DNA of 64,000 nt, from contig JAGFNW010000040.1 of the NCBI GenBank assembly GCA_017592665.1, forward strand, positions 1 to 64,000. The letters are read 5' to 3'. The first letter of the stretch is position 1. Each line of letters opens with the position of its first letter. This DNA comes from Streptosporangiaceae bacterium NEAU-GS5. GTDB lineage: Bacteria; Actinomycetota; Actinomycetes; Streptosporangiales; Streptosporangiaceae. The position numbers and the translations under genes were made by a program. Below the pieces are notes generated by a model. That model was not told where the DNA came from. It did not search any database and saw only the letters and a program-made list of their open reading frames with translations. Below, one piece after another: positions 46,667 through 57,478 of the stretch.

Positions 46667-47224
46667 GTGGACGTTGCCGACATGGGTCGTGATCTCGAGA
46701 AGGTCCTCATCACCGAGGAAGAACTCCAGGCCAAGATCCGGGAGCTGGCAGGAAAGATCGACGACGACTACGCCGGCCAGGATCTGCTGATCGTCGGAGT
46801 CCTCAAGGGCGCCGTGATGATCATGGCGGATCTGGCCAGGGCCCTGCACATCTCCGCGGAGATGGACTGGATGGCCGTGTCCTCCTACGGAGCGGGCACC
46901 AAGTCCTCGGGCGTCGTGCGGGTCCTGAAAGACCTCGACACCGACATCGCCGGGCGGCACGTGCTCGTCGTCGAGGACATCATCGACTCGGGGCTGACGC
47001 TGTCGTGGCTGCTCGGCAACCTGCGCTCACGCGATCCCGCGTCGGTCGAGATCTGCACGCTGCTGCGCAAGCCGGACGCCGTGAAGGTGCCGATCGAAGT
47101 CCGTTATGTCGGCTTCGACATTCCCAACGAGTTCGTCATCGGTTACGGTCTGGACTACGCGGAGCGTTACAGAAACCTCCCGTTCATCGGAACGCTCGCC
47201 CCCCACGTCTACGGTGGCGAGTAG
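46667..47224 (+). CDS. hpt: Hypoxanthine phosphoribosyltransferase
   Basis: This 185-aa enzyme salvages hypoxanthine/guanine to IMP/GMP. The PRPP loop is [16 protein letters not shown]. Other marks: [27 protein letters not shown] and [25 protein letters not shown]. The GTG start at 46667 has AGGAAAT upstream. It lies directly before ftsH, a common tilS-hpt-ftsH arrangement. 47225-47494 holds the ftsH leader and no gene. Confidence 0.96.
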   Translation: MDVADMGRDLEKVLITEEELQAKIRELAGKIDDDYAGQDLLIVGVLKGAVMIMADLARALHISAEMDWMAVSSYGAGTKSSGVVRVLKDLDTDIAGRHVLVVEDIIDSGLTLSWLLGNLRSRDPASVEICTLLRKPDAVKVPIEVRYVGFDIPNEFVIGYGLDYAERYRNLPFIGTLAPHVYGGE

Positions 47225-47494
47225 TGATGAGTACGCCGTGAGCGAATCTCGCGGTGGATCCGGGGTTAATCGCCCCCTGATCCGGGAACACGGCGGCGCC
47301 TGACGTACGTTGGAAAGGCAAAGCCGGGCCCGTCTCTCTGGTCACCCAGTGCGGCGGTCCGGTGTAACTTCGGATAACTCGGGGTCACCCCCGGGTAGTC
47401 AGAAGAGAGCGGCATTGGTCGCCGCGACCCGGGCCCTAAGCCCGGGGCAGGCCTTGGTCAGGAAGGGTACGGGCCCGCCGGGGTTCCGCAACGG

Positions 47495-49477
<1,983 letters not shown>

Positions 49478-49482
49478 CTCTC

Positions 49483-50067
49483 GTGGGAGTTGAGCCCCTC
49501 AAGGTCGACCACGCCCGGATCCAGGCAGCGGTCCGCGAGATCCTCTTCGCGATCGGGGAGGATCCGGATCGTGACGGCCTGCGCGACACTCCCGCACGGG
49601 TGGCCCGGGCCTTCGCCGAGCAGTTCGCCGGGCTCGGGCAGGCCCCCGAAGACGTCCTGACCACCGTCTTCGACGCCGACCACGACGAAATGGTGCTCGT
49701 CAGGGACATCGAGGTCTACTCGACCTGCGAGCACCACCTCGTCCCGTTCCACGGGGCGGCGCACGTCGGCTACATCCCCAATGAAAAGGGCCAGATCACG
49801 GGGCTGTCGAAGCTGGCCAGGCTCGTCGATGTCTACGCGCGGCGTCCGCAGGTGCAGGAGCGGATGACCTCCCAGATCGCCGACGCGATCATGCGGCACC
49901 TCGAGCCGCGCGGGGTGATCGTGGTGATGGAGGCCGTGCACATGTGCATGACCATGCGCGGCGTCCGCAAGCCGGGCGCCAAGACCATCACCTCCGCCGT
50001 CCGCGGCATCTTCCGCGAGGACGACAAGACCCGCGCCGAAGCCATGTCCCTCATCCTCGGCCGCTGA
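49483..50067 (+). CDS. folE: GTP cyclohydrolase I
   Basis: This 194-aa enzyme converts GTP to 7,8-dihydroneopterin triphosphate, the first step of folate synthesis. Zinc/catalytic motifs: [12 protein letters not shown] and [22 protein letters not shown]-type sequence is present as [22 protein letters not shown] 49483, 6 nt after the ftsH stop, is used; the frame is open far upstream, but inside ftsH. It starts the folate run. Confidence 0.96.
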   Translation: MGVEPLKVDHARIQAAVREILFAIGEDPDRDGLRDTPARVARAFAEQFAGLGQAPEDVLTTVFDADHDEMVLVRDIEVYSTCEHHLVPFHGAAHVGYIPNEKGQITGLSKLARLVDVYARRPQVQERMTSQIADAIMRHLEPRGVIVVMEAVHMCMTMRGVRKPGAKTITSAVRGIFREDDKTRAEAMSLILGR

Positions 50068-50104
50068 CCAGGCAATCGTCCACGGGTCGGATAACCGGCG
50101 CGCG

Positions 50105-50141
50105 TTATCCACAGGGCATGGCCGGGCCGGGGTTATCCACA
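50105..50141 (+). promoter_or_regulatory. Two DnaA-box-like sites between folE and folP
   Basis: TTATCCACA occurs at 50105-50113 and again at 50133-50141, on the same strand, 28 bp apart. This is the canonical DnaA box. TTATCCACAGGG is shared by both. They lie in the 126-bp folE-folP gap. A weaker relative, TCGTCCACG, is at about 50076. Function as DnaA titration or local regulation is inferred. Confidence 0.6.
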
Positions 50142-50193
50142 GGGGGATGCCCCGATTCGGGGGGTTGGGCGATCAACACCTAGGCTTGGGGGC

Positions 50194-51087
50194 ATGAGCG
50201 TTTCGTTGTCACTTCACGCCGATGCCGGGCGGTGCCTGGTCATGGGTGTGGTCAACGTGACGCCTGACTCGTTCTCCGATGGCGGTCAGTGGTTCGACGC
50301 GGAGACCGCGATCCGGCATGGTCTCGACTTGGTCGATGAGGGCGCTGACCTGGTCGATGTCGGCGGGGAGTCCACGCGGCCGGGGGCGGCCAGGGTGTCG
50401 CTCGAGGAGGAGTTGCGCCGCGTGGTGCCGGTCATCCGAGGGCTGGCGGCCGAAGGCGTCGCGGTGAGCGTCGACACCATGCGGGCCGAGGTCGCCGAGG
50501 CGGCCGTCGAGGCGGGAGCCATTCTGGTCAACGATGTGAGCGGCGGCCTGGCCGATCCGGTGATGCCGCGCGTGGTGGCGGCGACCGGGGTCCCCTATGT
50601 GGTGATGCACTGGCGCGGCCACAGCAGCGACATGGACAGCCGCGCCATCTATGCCGATGTGGTCACCGAGGTCGCCGAGGAGCTGCGCAAGCGGGTCGAC
50701 CTGGTGCTGGCCGAGGGCGTCCGAGAGGAGCAGGTCATCCTCGATCCGGGGCTGGGGTTCTCCAAGCACGCCGAGCACAACTGGGCCCTGCTGGCCGGCA
50801 TCGACCGGCTGCGTGAGCTGGGCCGGCCGCTGATCATCGGCGCGTCGCGCAAGCGTTTCATCGGCCGGTTGCTGGCCGATTCGGATGGCGAGCCGCGCCC
50901 GTTCAGCGAGTCCGACGACGCGACGGTCGCCATCACGGCCCTCGCCGCCCGCGCGGGAGCCTGGTGCGTCCGCGTCCACCAGGTCCGCCCCAACGCCGAC
51001 GCCGTCCGGGTCGCCGCCGCTTGGAAGGCCACTGAGCGGCCCCCCAAGACCTCGACCGGCCCGGAGCGGGGGAGGTCGGCCGGATGA
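50194..51087 (+). CDS. folP: Dihydropteroate synthase
   Basis: This 297-aa enzyme joins p-aminobenzoate to dihydropterin pyrophosphate. Motifs: MGVVNVTPDSFSDGG, DVGGESTRPGA, VSVDTMRAEVA, LVNDVSGG, DPGLGFSKHAEHN and LIIGASRKRFIG. It is the sulfonamide target. TAGGCT at 50181-50186 is 7 nt before ATG, so a leaderless start is likely. Its stop overlaps the next ATG (ATGA). Confidence 0.97.
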   Translation: MSVSLSLHADAGRCLVMGVVNVTPDSFSDGGQWFDAETAIRHGLDLVDEGADLVDVGGESTRPGAARVSLEEELRRVVPVIRGLAAEGVAVSVDTMRAEVAEAAVEAGAILVNDVSGGLADPVMPRVVAATGVPYVVMHWRGHSSDMDSRAIYADVVTEVAEELRKRVDLVLAEGVREEQVILDPGLGFSKHAEHNWALLAGIDRLRELGRPLIIGASRKRFIGRLLADSDGEPRPFSESDDATVAITALAARAGAWCVRVHQVRPNADAVRVAAAWKATERPPKTSTGPERGRSAG

Positions 51088-51518
51088 ACGACGTCGAGGA
51101 GCTCAACCAGGCCTTCTATGCCGCGATCGAGAGCGCCGATCTCGACCGGATGTCCGAGATCTGGGCCGACGAGACGCCGGGCCGCAAGCCCATGTGCGTC
51201 CACCCGGGCTGGCCGTTGCTCTGCGGCCGGGCCGAGGTCCTGCGCTCCTGGGCGCTGATCATGGCCAACACGCCCTACATCCAGTTCGTCCTCACTGATG
51301 TGCGCACCACGGTCGTCGGCGACGTCGCCGTCGTCACGTGCGCGGAAAATATTCTCACCGCGGCCGACTCCGACGACGCGAGCAATCCGGCGTTCGCGGC
51401 CGGCCGCGTGGTGGCGACCAACACCTTCATCCGCACCTCGGACGGCTGGCGCCTGTGGCATCACCACGGGTCGCCGGTGCTCCAGGGCGACGATGAGGAG
51501 GAGGCGCCCGATGGATAG
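51084..51518 (+). CDS. NTF2-like/SnoaL-like protein in the folate operon
   Basis: This 144-aa protein folds as a small alpha+beta barrel by pattern: LNQAFYAAIESADLDRMSEIW, VHPGWPLLCGRAEVLRSWALIM and DGWRLWHHHGSPVL. No catalytic residue set is apparent. It overlaps folP by 4 bp and folB by 8 bp, so it is co-translated with folate genes, as in many actinobacteria. A role in folate synthesis is unknown. Confidence 0.88.
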   Translation: MNDVEELNQAFYAAIESADLDRMSEIWADETPGRKPMCVHPGWPLLCGRAEVLRSWALIMANTPYIQFVLTDVRTTVVGDVAVVTCAENILTAADSDDASNPAFAAGRVVATNTFIRTSDGWRLWHHHGSPVLQGDDEEEAPDG

Positions 51519-51870
51519 CGTGACCGTCAAGGGGTTGCGGGCTCGGGGGCGACACGGCTGCCTGCCTGGTGAGCGGGAGCTGGGTCAGGAGTTCGTGGTC
51601 GACGTGACCCTGTTCTTCGACACCGGCCCTGCGGCCGCCGGTGATGATCTGACCAAGACCGTCGACTATGGCGAGCTCGCGCTGCGGCTGGTCGAGGTGG
51701 TCGAGGGAGAGCCGGTCAACCTGATCGAGACGCTGGCCGGGCGGCTGGCCGCCATCTGCCTCGACTATGACCTGGTCGAGGAGGCCGAGGTCAGCGTGCA
51801 CAAACCGGCCGCACCCATCCCGCTCCTATTCGACGACGTGGTGGTCACGGTGAGAAGGAGTCGTGCATGA
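51511..51870 (+). CDS. folB: Dihydroneopterin aldolase
   Basis: This 119-aa enzyme cleaves dihydroneopterin to 6-hydroxymethyl-dihydropterin. Motifs: VTVKGLRARGRHGCLPGERELGQEF, TVDYGELA, NLIETLAGRLA and SVHKPAAPIP. ATG 51511 overlaps the preceding gene by 8 bp and its stop overlaps folK by 4 bp. Confidence 0.95.
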   Translation: MDSVTVKGLRARGRHGCLPGERELGQEFVVDVTLFFDTGPAAAGDDLTKTVDYGELALRLVEVVEGEPVNLIETLAGRLAAICLDYDLVEEAEVSVHKPAAPIPLLFDDVVVTVRRSRA

Positions 51871-52367
51871 GAGCGGTGCTCGGGCTCGGCGGCAATCTCG
51901 GCAGCCGGATCGACTATTTGCAGAGCGCGGTGGACGCGCTGTTCGACGCGCCGGGGCTCACGTTCGTGGCGGTGTCCCCGGTCTATGAGACCGATCCCGT
52001 GGGCGGTCCCGCGCAGGATCCCTATCTCAATGCCGTCGTGATCGGGGAGACCATGCTCGATCCGCGCACCCTGCTCGACCGGGTGCACGGCATCGAAGAC
52101 GCGTTCGGCCGCACCCGCGAGGAGCGCTGGGGTCCGCGCACCCTCGACGTAGACCTGATCATGGTGGGCGACCTGCGGTGTGACGACGGCGAGCTCACGC
52201 TGCCGCACCCGCGTGCGCATGAGCGGGCGTTCGTCCTCGTCCCGTGGGCGGCGGCCGACCCCGCCGCCGAGTTGCCAGGTCACGGCTCCGTGGCGGCCCT
52301 GCTCGCCGACCTCGACCAAAGCGGCGTGCGGCTCTGCTCCGACCTCTCCCTAGAACCCCCTGACTGA
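51867..52367 (+). CDS. folK: 2-amino-4-hydroxy-6-hydroxymethyldihydropteridine diphosphokinase
   Basis: This 166-aa HPPK pyrophosphorylates 6-hydroxymethyl-dihydropterin to feed FolP. Motifs: LGLGGNLGSRIDYLQSAV, VYETDPVGGPAQDPYLNAV, RWGPRTLDVDLIMVGDL and LPHPRAHERAFVL. ATG overlaps folB. A 9-bp gap leads to the DUF3180 gene. Confidence 0.95.
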   Translation: MRAVLGLGGNLGSRIDYLQSAVDALFDAPGLTFVAVSPVYETDPVGGPAQDPYLNAVVIGETMLDPRTLLDRVHGIEDAFGRTREERWGPRTLDVDLIMVGDLRCDDGELTLPHPRAHERAFVLVPWAAADPAAELPGHGSVAALLADLDQSGVRLCSDLSLEPPD

Positions 52368-52376
52368 GGTGCGCGT

Positions 52377-52829
52377 GTGAAGCCGAGCAACCCAGCGGTT
52401 CTGGTCGGGATCGTGGTGGCGGCGGCCCTCATCACGTGGGGGCTGCTGCAGGCCAGCTATGCCACGCTGCCGACCCTGCCGTGGACGGCCATCCCGACCG
52501 TGCTCATCCTCGCCATCGGCGAGGCCTACACCGGCTCCTTGACCAGAGCACGCATCCTGCGCCGCGAGGGCACCAAGCCCGTGGAGCCGCTGGCCGTGGC
52601 ACGGCTGACGGCCCTGGCCAAGGCCACGGCCTACGCGGGCGCCGTCTTCGCCGGAATATTCGCGGGTTTCGTGCTGCGCGTCCTCAGCCTGCTCGACCTG
52701 CCGAAGCCCCGCCAAGACGCCCTCGTGGCCGGCGGCTCCTTCGCGTCCTGCGTGGTCCTGATCTGCGCCGCCCTCTTCCTCGAATACTGCTGCCGCGTCC
52801 CCTCCCGCCCCGAAGACGAGCCCAAATAG
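52377..52829 (+). CDS. DUF3180 family membrane protein
   Basis: This 150-aa protein has about four helices: AVLVGIVVAAALITWGLL, LPWTAIPTVLILAIGEAY, LAKATAYAGAVFAGIFAGFV and AGGSFASCVVLICAALFLEY. It ends with a short charged tail. DUF3180 follows folK in actinobacteria; its function is unknown. The start is GTG, 9 bp after folK. Confidence 0.9.
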   Translation: MKPSNPAVLVGIVVAAALITWGLLQASYATLPTLPWTAIPTVLILAIGEAYTGSLTRARILRREGTKPVEPLAVARLTALAKATAYAGAVFAGIFAGFVLRVLSLLDLPKPRQDALVAGGSFASCVVLICAALFLEYCCRVPSRPEDEPK

Positions 52830-53617
52830 CTTCCCCGTCTCGCCCCCGGATCGTCTCCCCGCCCCCATCCCGGTCCCATCGTTACCCCGCACCTCCCCGC
52901 CCCATCGGACCGCGTTGTCGTCGTGTCTCCCTCGCCCCATCCGGTCGCATCGTCACCCCGTCTCCCCGCCCCCATCCCGATCGCACCCTTACCCACGCCT
53001 CCCCGCCCCATCGGACCGCGTTGTCACGGCGCGTCTCCCCGCCTCATCCGACCGCGTTGTCGCCGCGTCTCTTCGCCCCATCCGCTCGCACCGTTACCCG
53101 CACCTCCGCCCTTGCGTCGCAGCCGGCTTCCGTGCGGCCCCGCATCTCGGCGGCGTTTGCGTCTCCGCCTGGCCTGGCGGCGGTGCGTCAAGGGGGCGGC
53201 ATGCGAGCCCCGGCCCCGCCTGGCTCGGCCGCGGTGTGTCAAGGGGCGGCATGCAAGACCCGGCCCGCCACGACCGCACGCACGCACCTGCTCCGCTCGC
53301 ACGGCCCCGGCCGCACGGGCTGGCCGCACAGCCCGGCCGCACAGGCCTGCACGCTCGGCCCGCCACGCATGGGTGCGCTCGCCATGCGCGGGTGCAGACG
53401 CCGCGCACGGGGTGCGGTCGCCTGCGCGGGTCGGGTCGCCTTGCGCGGGGTGCGGACGCCGCGCACGGGTGCGGGCGCGTCGCGTGGGTGCGGTTGGCTT
53501 GCGCGGGTGCGGGCGCGTCGCGTGGGTGCGGTTGGTTTGCGCGGGTGCGGGCTTCCCGACTGGTGCGGTGGGGATGGGGCCGGTTGCTCGCGGCCGGTCA
53601 GCGGGGGTTGATGGGGG
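52830..53617. repeat. Gene-free, strand-skewed tandem repeats
   Basis: From 52830 to about 53120 the plus strand is C-rich with diverged units around CTCCCCGCCCCATCGGACCG and CGTTGTCG. From about 53380 to 53570 it is G-rich; a 38-bp unit starting TGCGGGCGCGTCGCGTGGG repeats at 53470 and 53508. Several plus-strand frames stay open here, but their protein is repetitive and lacks start context. It abuts the nuoD stop on the minus strand. No gene or terminator was identified. Confidence 0.75.
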
Positions 53618-54781
53618 TTATTTGTCGATGTCGCCTACTACGAAGAACATGGAGCCGAGGATGGCGACCATGTCGGCGATCAAGTTGCCGGGGAGGATCT
53701 CGCGTAGGACCTGGACGTTGTTGTAGGAGGCGCTGCGCAGCTTGAGGCGCCAGGGGGTCTTCTCGCCGCGGGAGACGAGGTAGTAGCCGTTGATGCCGAG
53801 CGGGTTCTCGGTCCAGGCGTAGGTGTCGCCCTCGGGCACTTTGAGAATCTTGGGGAGCCGCTGGTTGATGGGGCCCTGGGGCAGCTCACGGAGGCGCTCG
53901 ATGCAGATGTCGGCGAGGTCGAGGGAGACCTTGGCCTGCTCCAGCAGCACCTCGAACCGCGCGTTGCAGTCGCCCGCCGACCGTGTCACGACCTTCACCG
54001 GCAGCTCTGGATACGCGAGGTAGGGGTCGTCGCGGCGTAGATCGAAGTCGACCCCGGAGGCTCGCGCGATGGGGCCGCTGACGCCGTACTGCATGATGGT
54101 CTCGCGGTCGACGACGCCCACGCCGCGCGTCCGGGCGAGGAAGATCTCATTGCCGAAGATGAGGGTCTCGATGTCGGGAAGGCGGCGGCGCACCTCGGCA
54201 ACGGCCTGGGCGGCGCGGTCGAGCCAGCCGAGCGGCAGATCCTCCTTCAGGCCGCCGACCCGGTTGAACATGTAGTGCATCCGCCCGCCGGAGATCTCTT
54301 CCATGATCGCCTGCAGGGTTTCCCGCTCCCGGAAGGCGTAGAAGACCGGGGTGATCGCGCCCAGCTCGAGCGGATAGGAGCCGAGGAACATCAGGTGGTT
54401 GAGCACCCGGTTGAGCTCGGCGAGCAGCGTGCGGGCCCAGACGGCGCGGGGCGGCACCTCCATGCCGAGCATGCGCTCGGCGGCGATGACGACGCCCAGC
54501 TCGTTGCTGAAGGCCGACAGCCAGTCGTGCCGGTTGGCCAGCACGATGATCTGCCGATAGTCGCGCACCTCGAAGAGCTTCTCGGCGCCGCGGTGCATGT
54601 AACCGATGATCGGCTCGGCGGTGGCGATGCGCTCCCCGTCGAGGGTGAGCCGCAGCCGGAGCACGCCGTGCGTGGACGGATGCTGTGGCCCGATGTTGAG
54701 GATCATGTCCTCGGTGGCCAGCTCCTTCGCGCCGAGGCCCAAAGCCCCCGCGCCGACGCCGACGACCCGCTCTTCGGTCAT
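53618..54781 (-). CDS. nuoD: NADH-quinone oxidoreductase subunit D, stand-alone copy
   Basis: This 387-aa protein is the 49-kDa subunit of complex [39 protein letters not shown] and a C-terminal VVGDIDK. Quinone-site residues in the GPQHPSTHG loop are intact. Other nuo genes are absent, so this is a second copy or a subunit of another complex. It is divergent from doxX (79 bp). ATG 54781 is taken; a start 18 nt upstream is possible. Confidence 0.9.
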   Translation of the reverse strand: MTEERVVGVGAGALGLGAKELATEDMILNIGPQHPSTHGVLRLRLTLDGERIATAEPIIGYMHRGAEKLFEVRDYRQIIVLANRHDWLSAFSNELGVVIAAERMLGMEVPPRAVWARTLLAELNRVLNHLMFLGSYPLELGAITPVFYAFRERETLQAIMEEISGGRMHYMFNRVGGLKEDLPLGWLDRAAQAVAEVRRRLPDIETLIFGNEIFLARTRGVGVVDRETIMQYGVSGPIARASGVDFDLRRDDPYLAYPELPVKVVTRSAGDCNARFEVLLEQAKVSLDLADICIERLRELPQGPINQRLPKILKVPEGDTYAWTENPLGINGYYLVSRGEKTPWRLKLRSASYNNVQVLREILPGNLIADMVAILGSMFFVVGDIDK

Positions 54782-54860
54782 GTCGCCATGGTCGCACAAA
54801 GGCTTCGTCTAGGTCTGCCGCGAAACGGGACGACACCGGACATCCGGGAAGGTCTCTCCC

Positions 54861-55295
54861 ATGAAACGGGTGCTGTTCGATCTCGCGACGCTGGTCACGC
54901 GGGTCACGGTCGGCGTAATTTTCATCGCGCACGGCTGGCAGAAGTATCAGCACGGGATCGACGTCACCACCCGTCTTATGGCAAAGGCAGGGGTGCCGTT
55001 TCCGCGCCTGTCCGGCCTGTTCGCCACCTGGGTCGAGCTCATCGGCGGCATCATGCTGGTCGCCGGACTGCTCGTGCCCGTGGCCGGCGTCCTGCTCGCC
55101 CTCGACATGCTGGGCGCCATCGTCTTCGTGACCGGGAAGCACGGGCTGTTCGCCACTGAGAACGGCTGGGAGTTGCCGGCCGCGCTCGGCGTGGCCAGCC
55201 TGCTCCTGGCGGCGACCGGCGGCGGCCAGTACGCCCTGGATCGCGTGGTGGCCAGGCGCTCCTCCCAAGAGATGGCCGATGCGCAGATACGATGA
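54861..55295 (+). CDS. DoxX family membrane protein
   Basis: This 144-aa protein has four predicted helices, beginning LATLVTRVTVGVIFIAHGWQK and including WVELIGGIMLVAGLLVPVAG. It matches DoxX/SURF4-like proteins, linked to quinone or thiol redox in some bacteria. Its stop overlaps the P450 ATG by 4 bp, so the two are probably co-translated. Confidence 0.88.
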   Translation: MKRVLFDLATLVTRVTVGVIFIAHGWQKYQHGIDVTTRLMAKAGVPFPRLSGLFATWVELIGGIMLVAGLLVPVAGVLLALDMLGAIVFVTGKHGLFATENGWELPAALGVASLLLAATGGGQYALDRVVARRSSQEMADAQIR

Positions 55296-56488
55296 GCTTC
55301 GTGCGGTTTGATCCCTGGAATCCGGAATTCGTCGCCCATCCGTACGACGTCTACGCGAAGCTCCGCGAGGACAGTCCCGTCAGCTTCTTCGAGCCGACCG
55401 GGCAGTGGCTGGTGGCCCGCTACGCCGACGTCAACGCGCTGCTGCGCGACCGCCGTCTCGGCCGGTCCTATATGCACGTGGCCACCCACGAGGCGTTCGG
55501 GCGGGAGCCCGAGCCGCCGTTCCAGGAGCCCTTCTGGCGGGTGATCCGGGCCGGGATGCTCGACGTCGAGCCGCCCGTGCACACCCGGCTGCGCCGCCTC
55601 GTGTCAAAGGCGTTCACGCCGCGGATGGTGGAGTCGCTCCGCCCGAGCGTACGGAAGATCGCCCAGGGCCTGGCCCGTGACCTGGCCGAGCAGCAGGGCG
55701 GCGACCTGCTCAAGGTGGTGGCCGAGCCGCTCCCGGTCACCGTGATCGCGGAGATGCTGGGCGTCCCCGAGGCCGACCGGCCCCTTCTGCGCCCGTGGTC
55801 GGCCGACATCTGCGGCATGTACGAGCTGAACCCGAGCCTCGAAGCCCAGCACACGGCGGTCAGGGCGGCCGAGGACTTCGCCGCCTACCTCAAGGATCTG
55901 GCCCGGCGCCCGGCCGAGGGCAGCCTGATCGCGGCGCTGGCCGACGTGGTCGACGACGGCGACCGGCTGACCGAGGACGAGCTGGTCGGCACCTGCGTTC
56001 TCCTCCTGAACGCCGGCCACGAGGCGACCGTCAATGTCACGGGCAACGGCTGGTGGTCTCTGTTCCGCAATCCGGACCAGCTGGAACGGCTGCGCGCCGA
56101 CCGTTCGCTGATTCCCACGGCCATCGAGGAGCTGATGCGCTGGGACACCCCGCTGCAGATGTTCGAACGGTGGGTGCTGGAGGACATCGAGGTCGGCGGC
56201 GTGCGGATCCCGCGTGGCGTCGAGGTGGCGCTGCTGTTCGGGTCGGCCAACCGCGATCCGGCGGTCTTTCCCGACCCCGACCGGCTCGACGTGGGCCGCC
56301 AGGACAATCCGCACATCTCCTTCGGCGCCGGGATCCATTTCTGCCTGGGCGCGCCCCTGGCCCGAGTCGAGCTGGCCGAGTCGTTCGGCGCGCTGCTGGA
56401 CCTGCCGATCACGCTCGTCGAGGAGCCGAAGTGGAAGCCCGGCTACATCATTCGGGGCCTGGAGTCGCTCAACGTTTCCATTGGGTGA
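55292..56488 (+). CDS. Cytochrome P450
   Basis: This 398-aa soluble bacterial P450 has the heme Cys in SFGAGIHFCLGAPLARVE, the I-helix AGHEATVN (with Glu/Ala in place of the common Asp-Thr pair) and ExxR in EELMRW. It oxidises an unknown small substrate using external ferredoxin. No ferredoxin gene is nearby. Its 3' end overlaps the convergent methyltransferase by 20 bp. Confidence 0.93.
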   Translation: MSFVRFDPWNPEFVAHPYDVYAKLREDSPVSFFEPTGQWLVARYADVNALLRDRRLGRSYMHVATHEAFGREPEPPFQEPFWRVIRAGMLDVEPPVHTRLRRLVSKAFTPRMVESLRPSVRKIAQGLARDLAEQQGGDLLKVVAEPLPVTVIAEMLGVPEADRPLLRPWSADICGMYELNPSLEAQHTAVRAAEDFAAYLKDLARRPAEGSLIAALADVVDDGDRLTEDELVGTCVLLLNAGHEATVNVTGNGWWSLFRNPDQLERLRADRSLIPTAIEELMRWDTPLQMFERWVLEDIEVGGVRIPRGVEVALLFGSANRDPAVFPDPDRLDVGRQDNPHISFGAGIHFCLGAPLARVELAESFGALLDLPITLVEEPKWKPGYIIRGLESLNVSIG

Positions 56489-57422
56489 GCCAGCCGAATC
56501 CGCCGAGCCCGGCCGGGTCGATCAGCTCGGCCTCCTGTGAGGCGCGGCTGAGCGCGCGCAGGTAGCCGGGTGGATCCTCACGCGCCAGGTCGAGCGGCGG
56601 CCGGGCCCCTGTCACCCCAAGGGCCCGCAGGGCCTCCCGCTGCGTGCTCAGCGCCGTCTCGCCCGCTCCGGCCTGCTCGCCCGCCGCGGCGCACGCGTCG
56701 AGGGCCACGTGCGCGGTGATGTCGCAGCCGCCGTCAGGGATGGCCGGCACGCGCGTGCCGTCCCGATATCCGGTCAGCGTGCCCACCTGGGGCCGATCGC
56801 CCGCCGAGTGCGCGTAGTCGACGGCGACGGCGAGGCCGCGCGAGAGCCGTACGAGAACGGACTGCCAGGCCTCGTCCCTGGGGCGGCCGATCTCGGCGCG
56901 CTCGCCGCAGGATCGCAGCGGCCACCAGCGCGCCGCCCACTCCAGATCCTCGGCGCACGGTCGCGGCCCGGCCCGCTCCTCGCCTGTGGACGCGTCGACA
57001 AGAAGCGTCAGCGGCCCGTCCGGCGTCTGTTCGATGACGTCGAGCGGCACGTTGTCGAGCCACTCGTTGGCGAGTACGAGGCCGGTGACCCCGTCCGGCA
57101 TGACCGAGGCCCACGCGACCGCGGGATCGAGCCCGTCCGGCCGGGCGGCGAGGTCGACGGCGGTGACCCTGACCCGGCGCGGGGCCGCCTCCCTCACCCG
57201 CGCGGCCAGCAGGCCGTCACCGGCCCCCATGTCCACGAAGTCGAGCGTGCCGGGATGGCCGAGCGCCGCGTCGACCTGCCGGAGCAGATCCGTCACGGCC
57301 TCGGCGAAGACCACTGAAGCGTGCACGGACGTCCGGAAGTGGCGATCCGGACGTTCCTGCAGGTAGAAGCCTTGCTCGCCGTAGAGGGCAAGGGTCGTCG
57401 CCGCGCGCCACGTCATCCACAC
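56469..57422 (-). CDS. MidA/DUF185 family SAM-dependent methyltransferase
   Basis: This 317-aa protein carries DFVDMGAGDGLLAARV (SAM-binding glycine motif), TGLVLANEWLDNVP and a VDYAHSAGDRPQVGTLTGYRDGTRV block typical of the MidA/NDUFAF7 family. In mitochondria NDUFAF7 methylates the NuoD-like subunit NDUFS2. A nuoD gene lies about 1.7 kb away, so a bacterial equivalent is suggested. Start GTG 57422, with a TAACGT -10 box six nt upstream on the minus strand. Confidence 0.85.
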   Translation of the reverse strand: MWMTWRAATTLALYGEQGFYLQERPDRHFRTSVHASVVFAEAVTDLLRQVDAALGHPGTLDFVDMGAGDGLLAARVREAAPRRVRVTAVDLAARPDGLDPAVAWASVMPDGVTGLVLANEWLDNVPLDVIEQTPDGPLTLLVDASTGEERAGPRPCAEDLEWAARWWPLRSCGERAEIGRPRDEAWQSVLVRLSRGLAVAVDYAHSAGDRPQVGTLTGYRDGTRVPAIPDGGCDITAHVALDACAAAGEQAGAGETALSTQREALRALGVTGARPPLDLAREDPPGYLRALSRASQEAELIDPAGLGGFGWLTQWKR

Positions 57423-57478
57423 ACGCCGACGTTATCCCTCCCCATCGCGTCTCGGAGCGGCGCGGCTACTCTGACGCC
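57423..57478. promoter_or_regulatory. Divergent leaderless promoter pair
   Basis: The gap between GTG 57422 (minus) and ATG 57479 (plus) is 56 bp. The plus -10 box TACTCT is at 57467-57472; the minus -10 box TAACGT occupies 57434-57429. Each ends 6 nt before its start codon. The -35 regions must overlap in the 32 bp between, so the two promoters may compete or share a regulator. Confidence 0.55.

Noticed and set aside
52436-53745. Plus-strand frames open for 270-390 codons after DUF3180
   Set aside because: Protein is repetitive and Pro/Arg/His-rich, one frame runs inside the DUF3180 gene, and several frames are open together, as expected from the skewed repeats.
56469-56488. Overlap between P450 and methyltransferase ends taken as a possible frameshift
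   Set aside because: Both proteins are full length with intact C-terminal motifs; this is a normal 20-bp convergent overlap.
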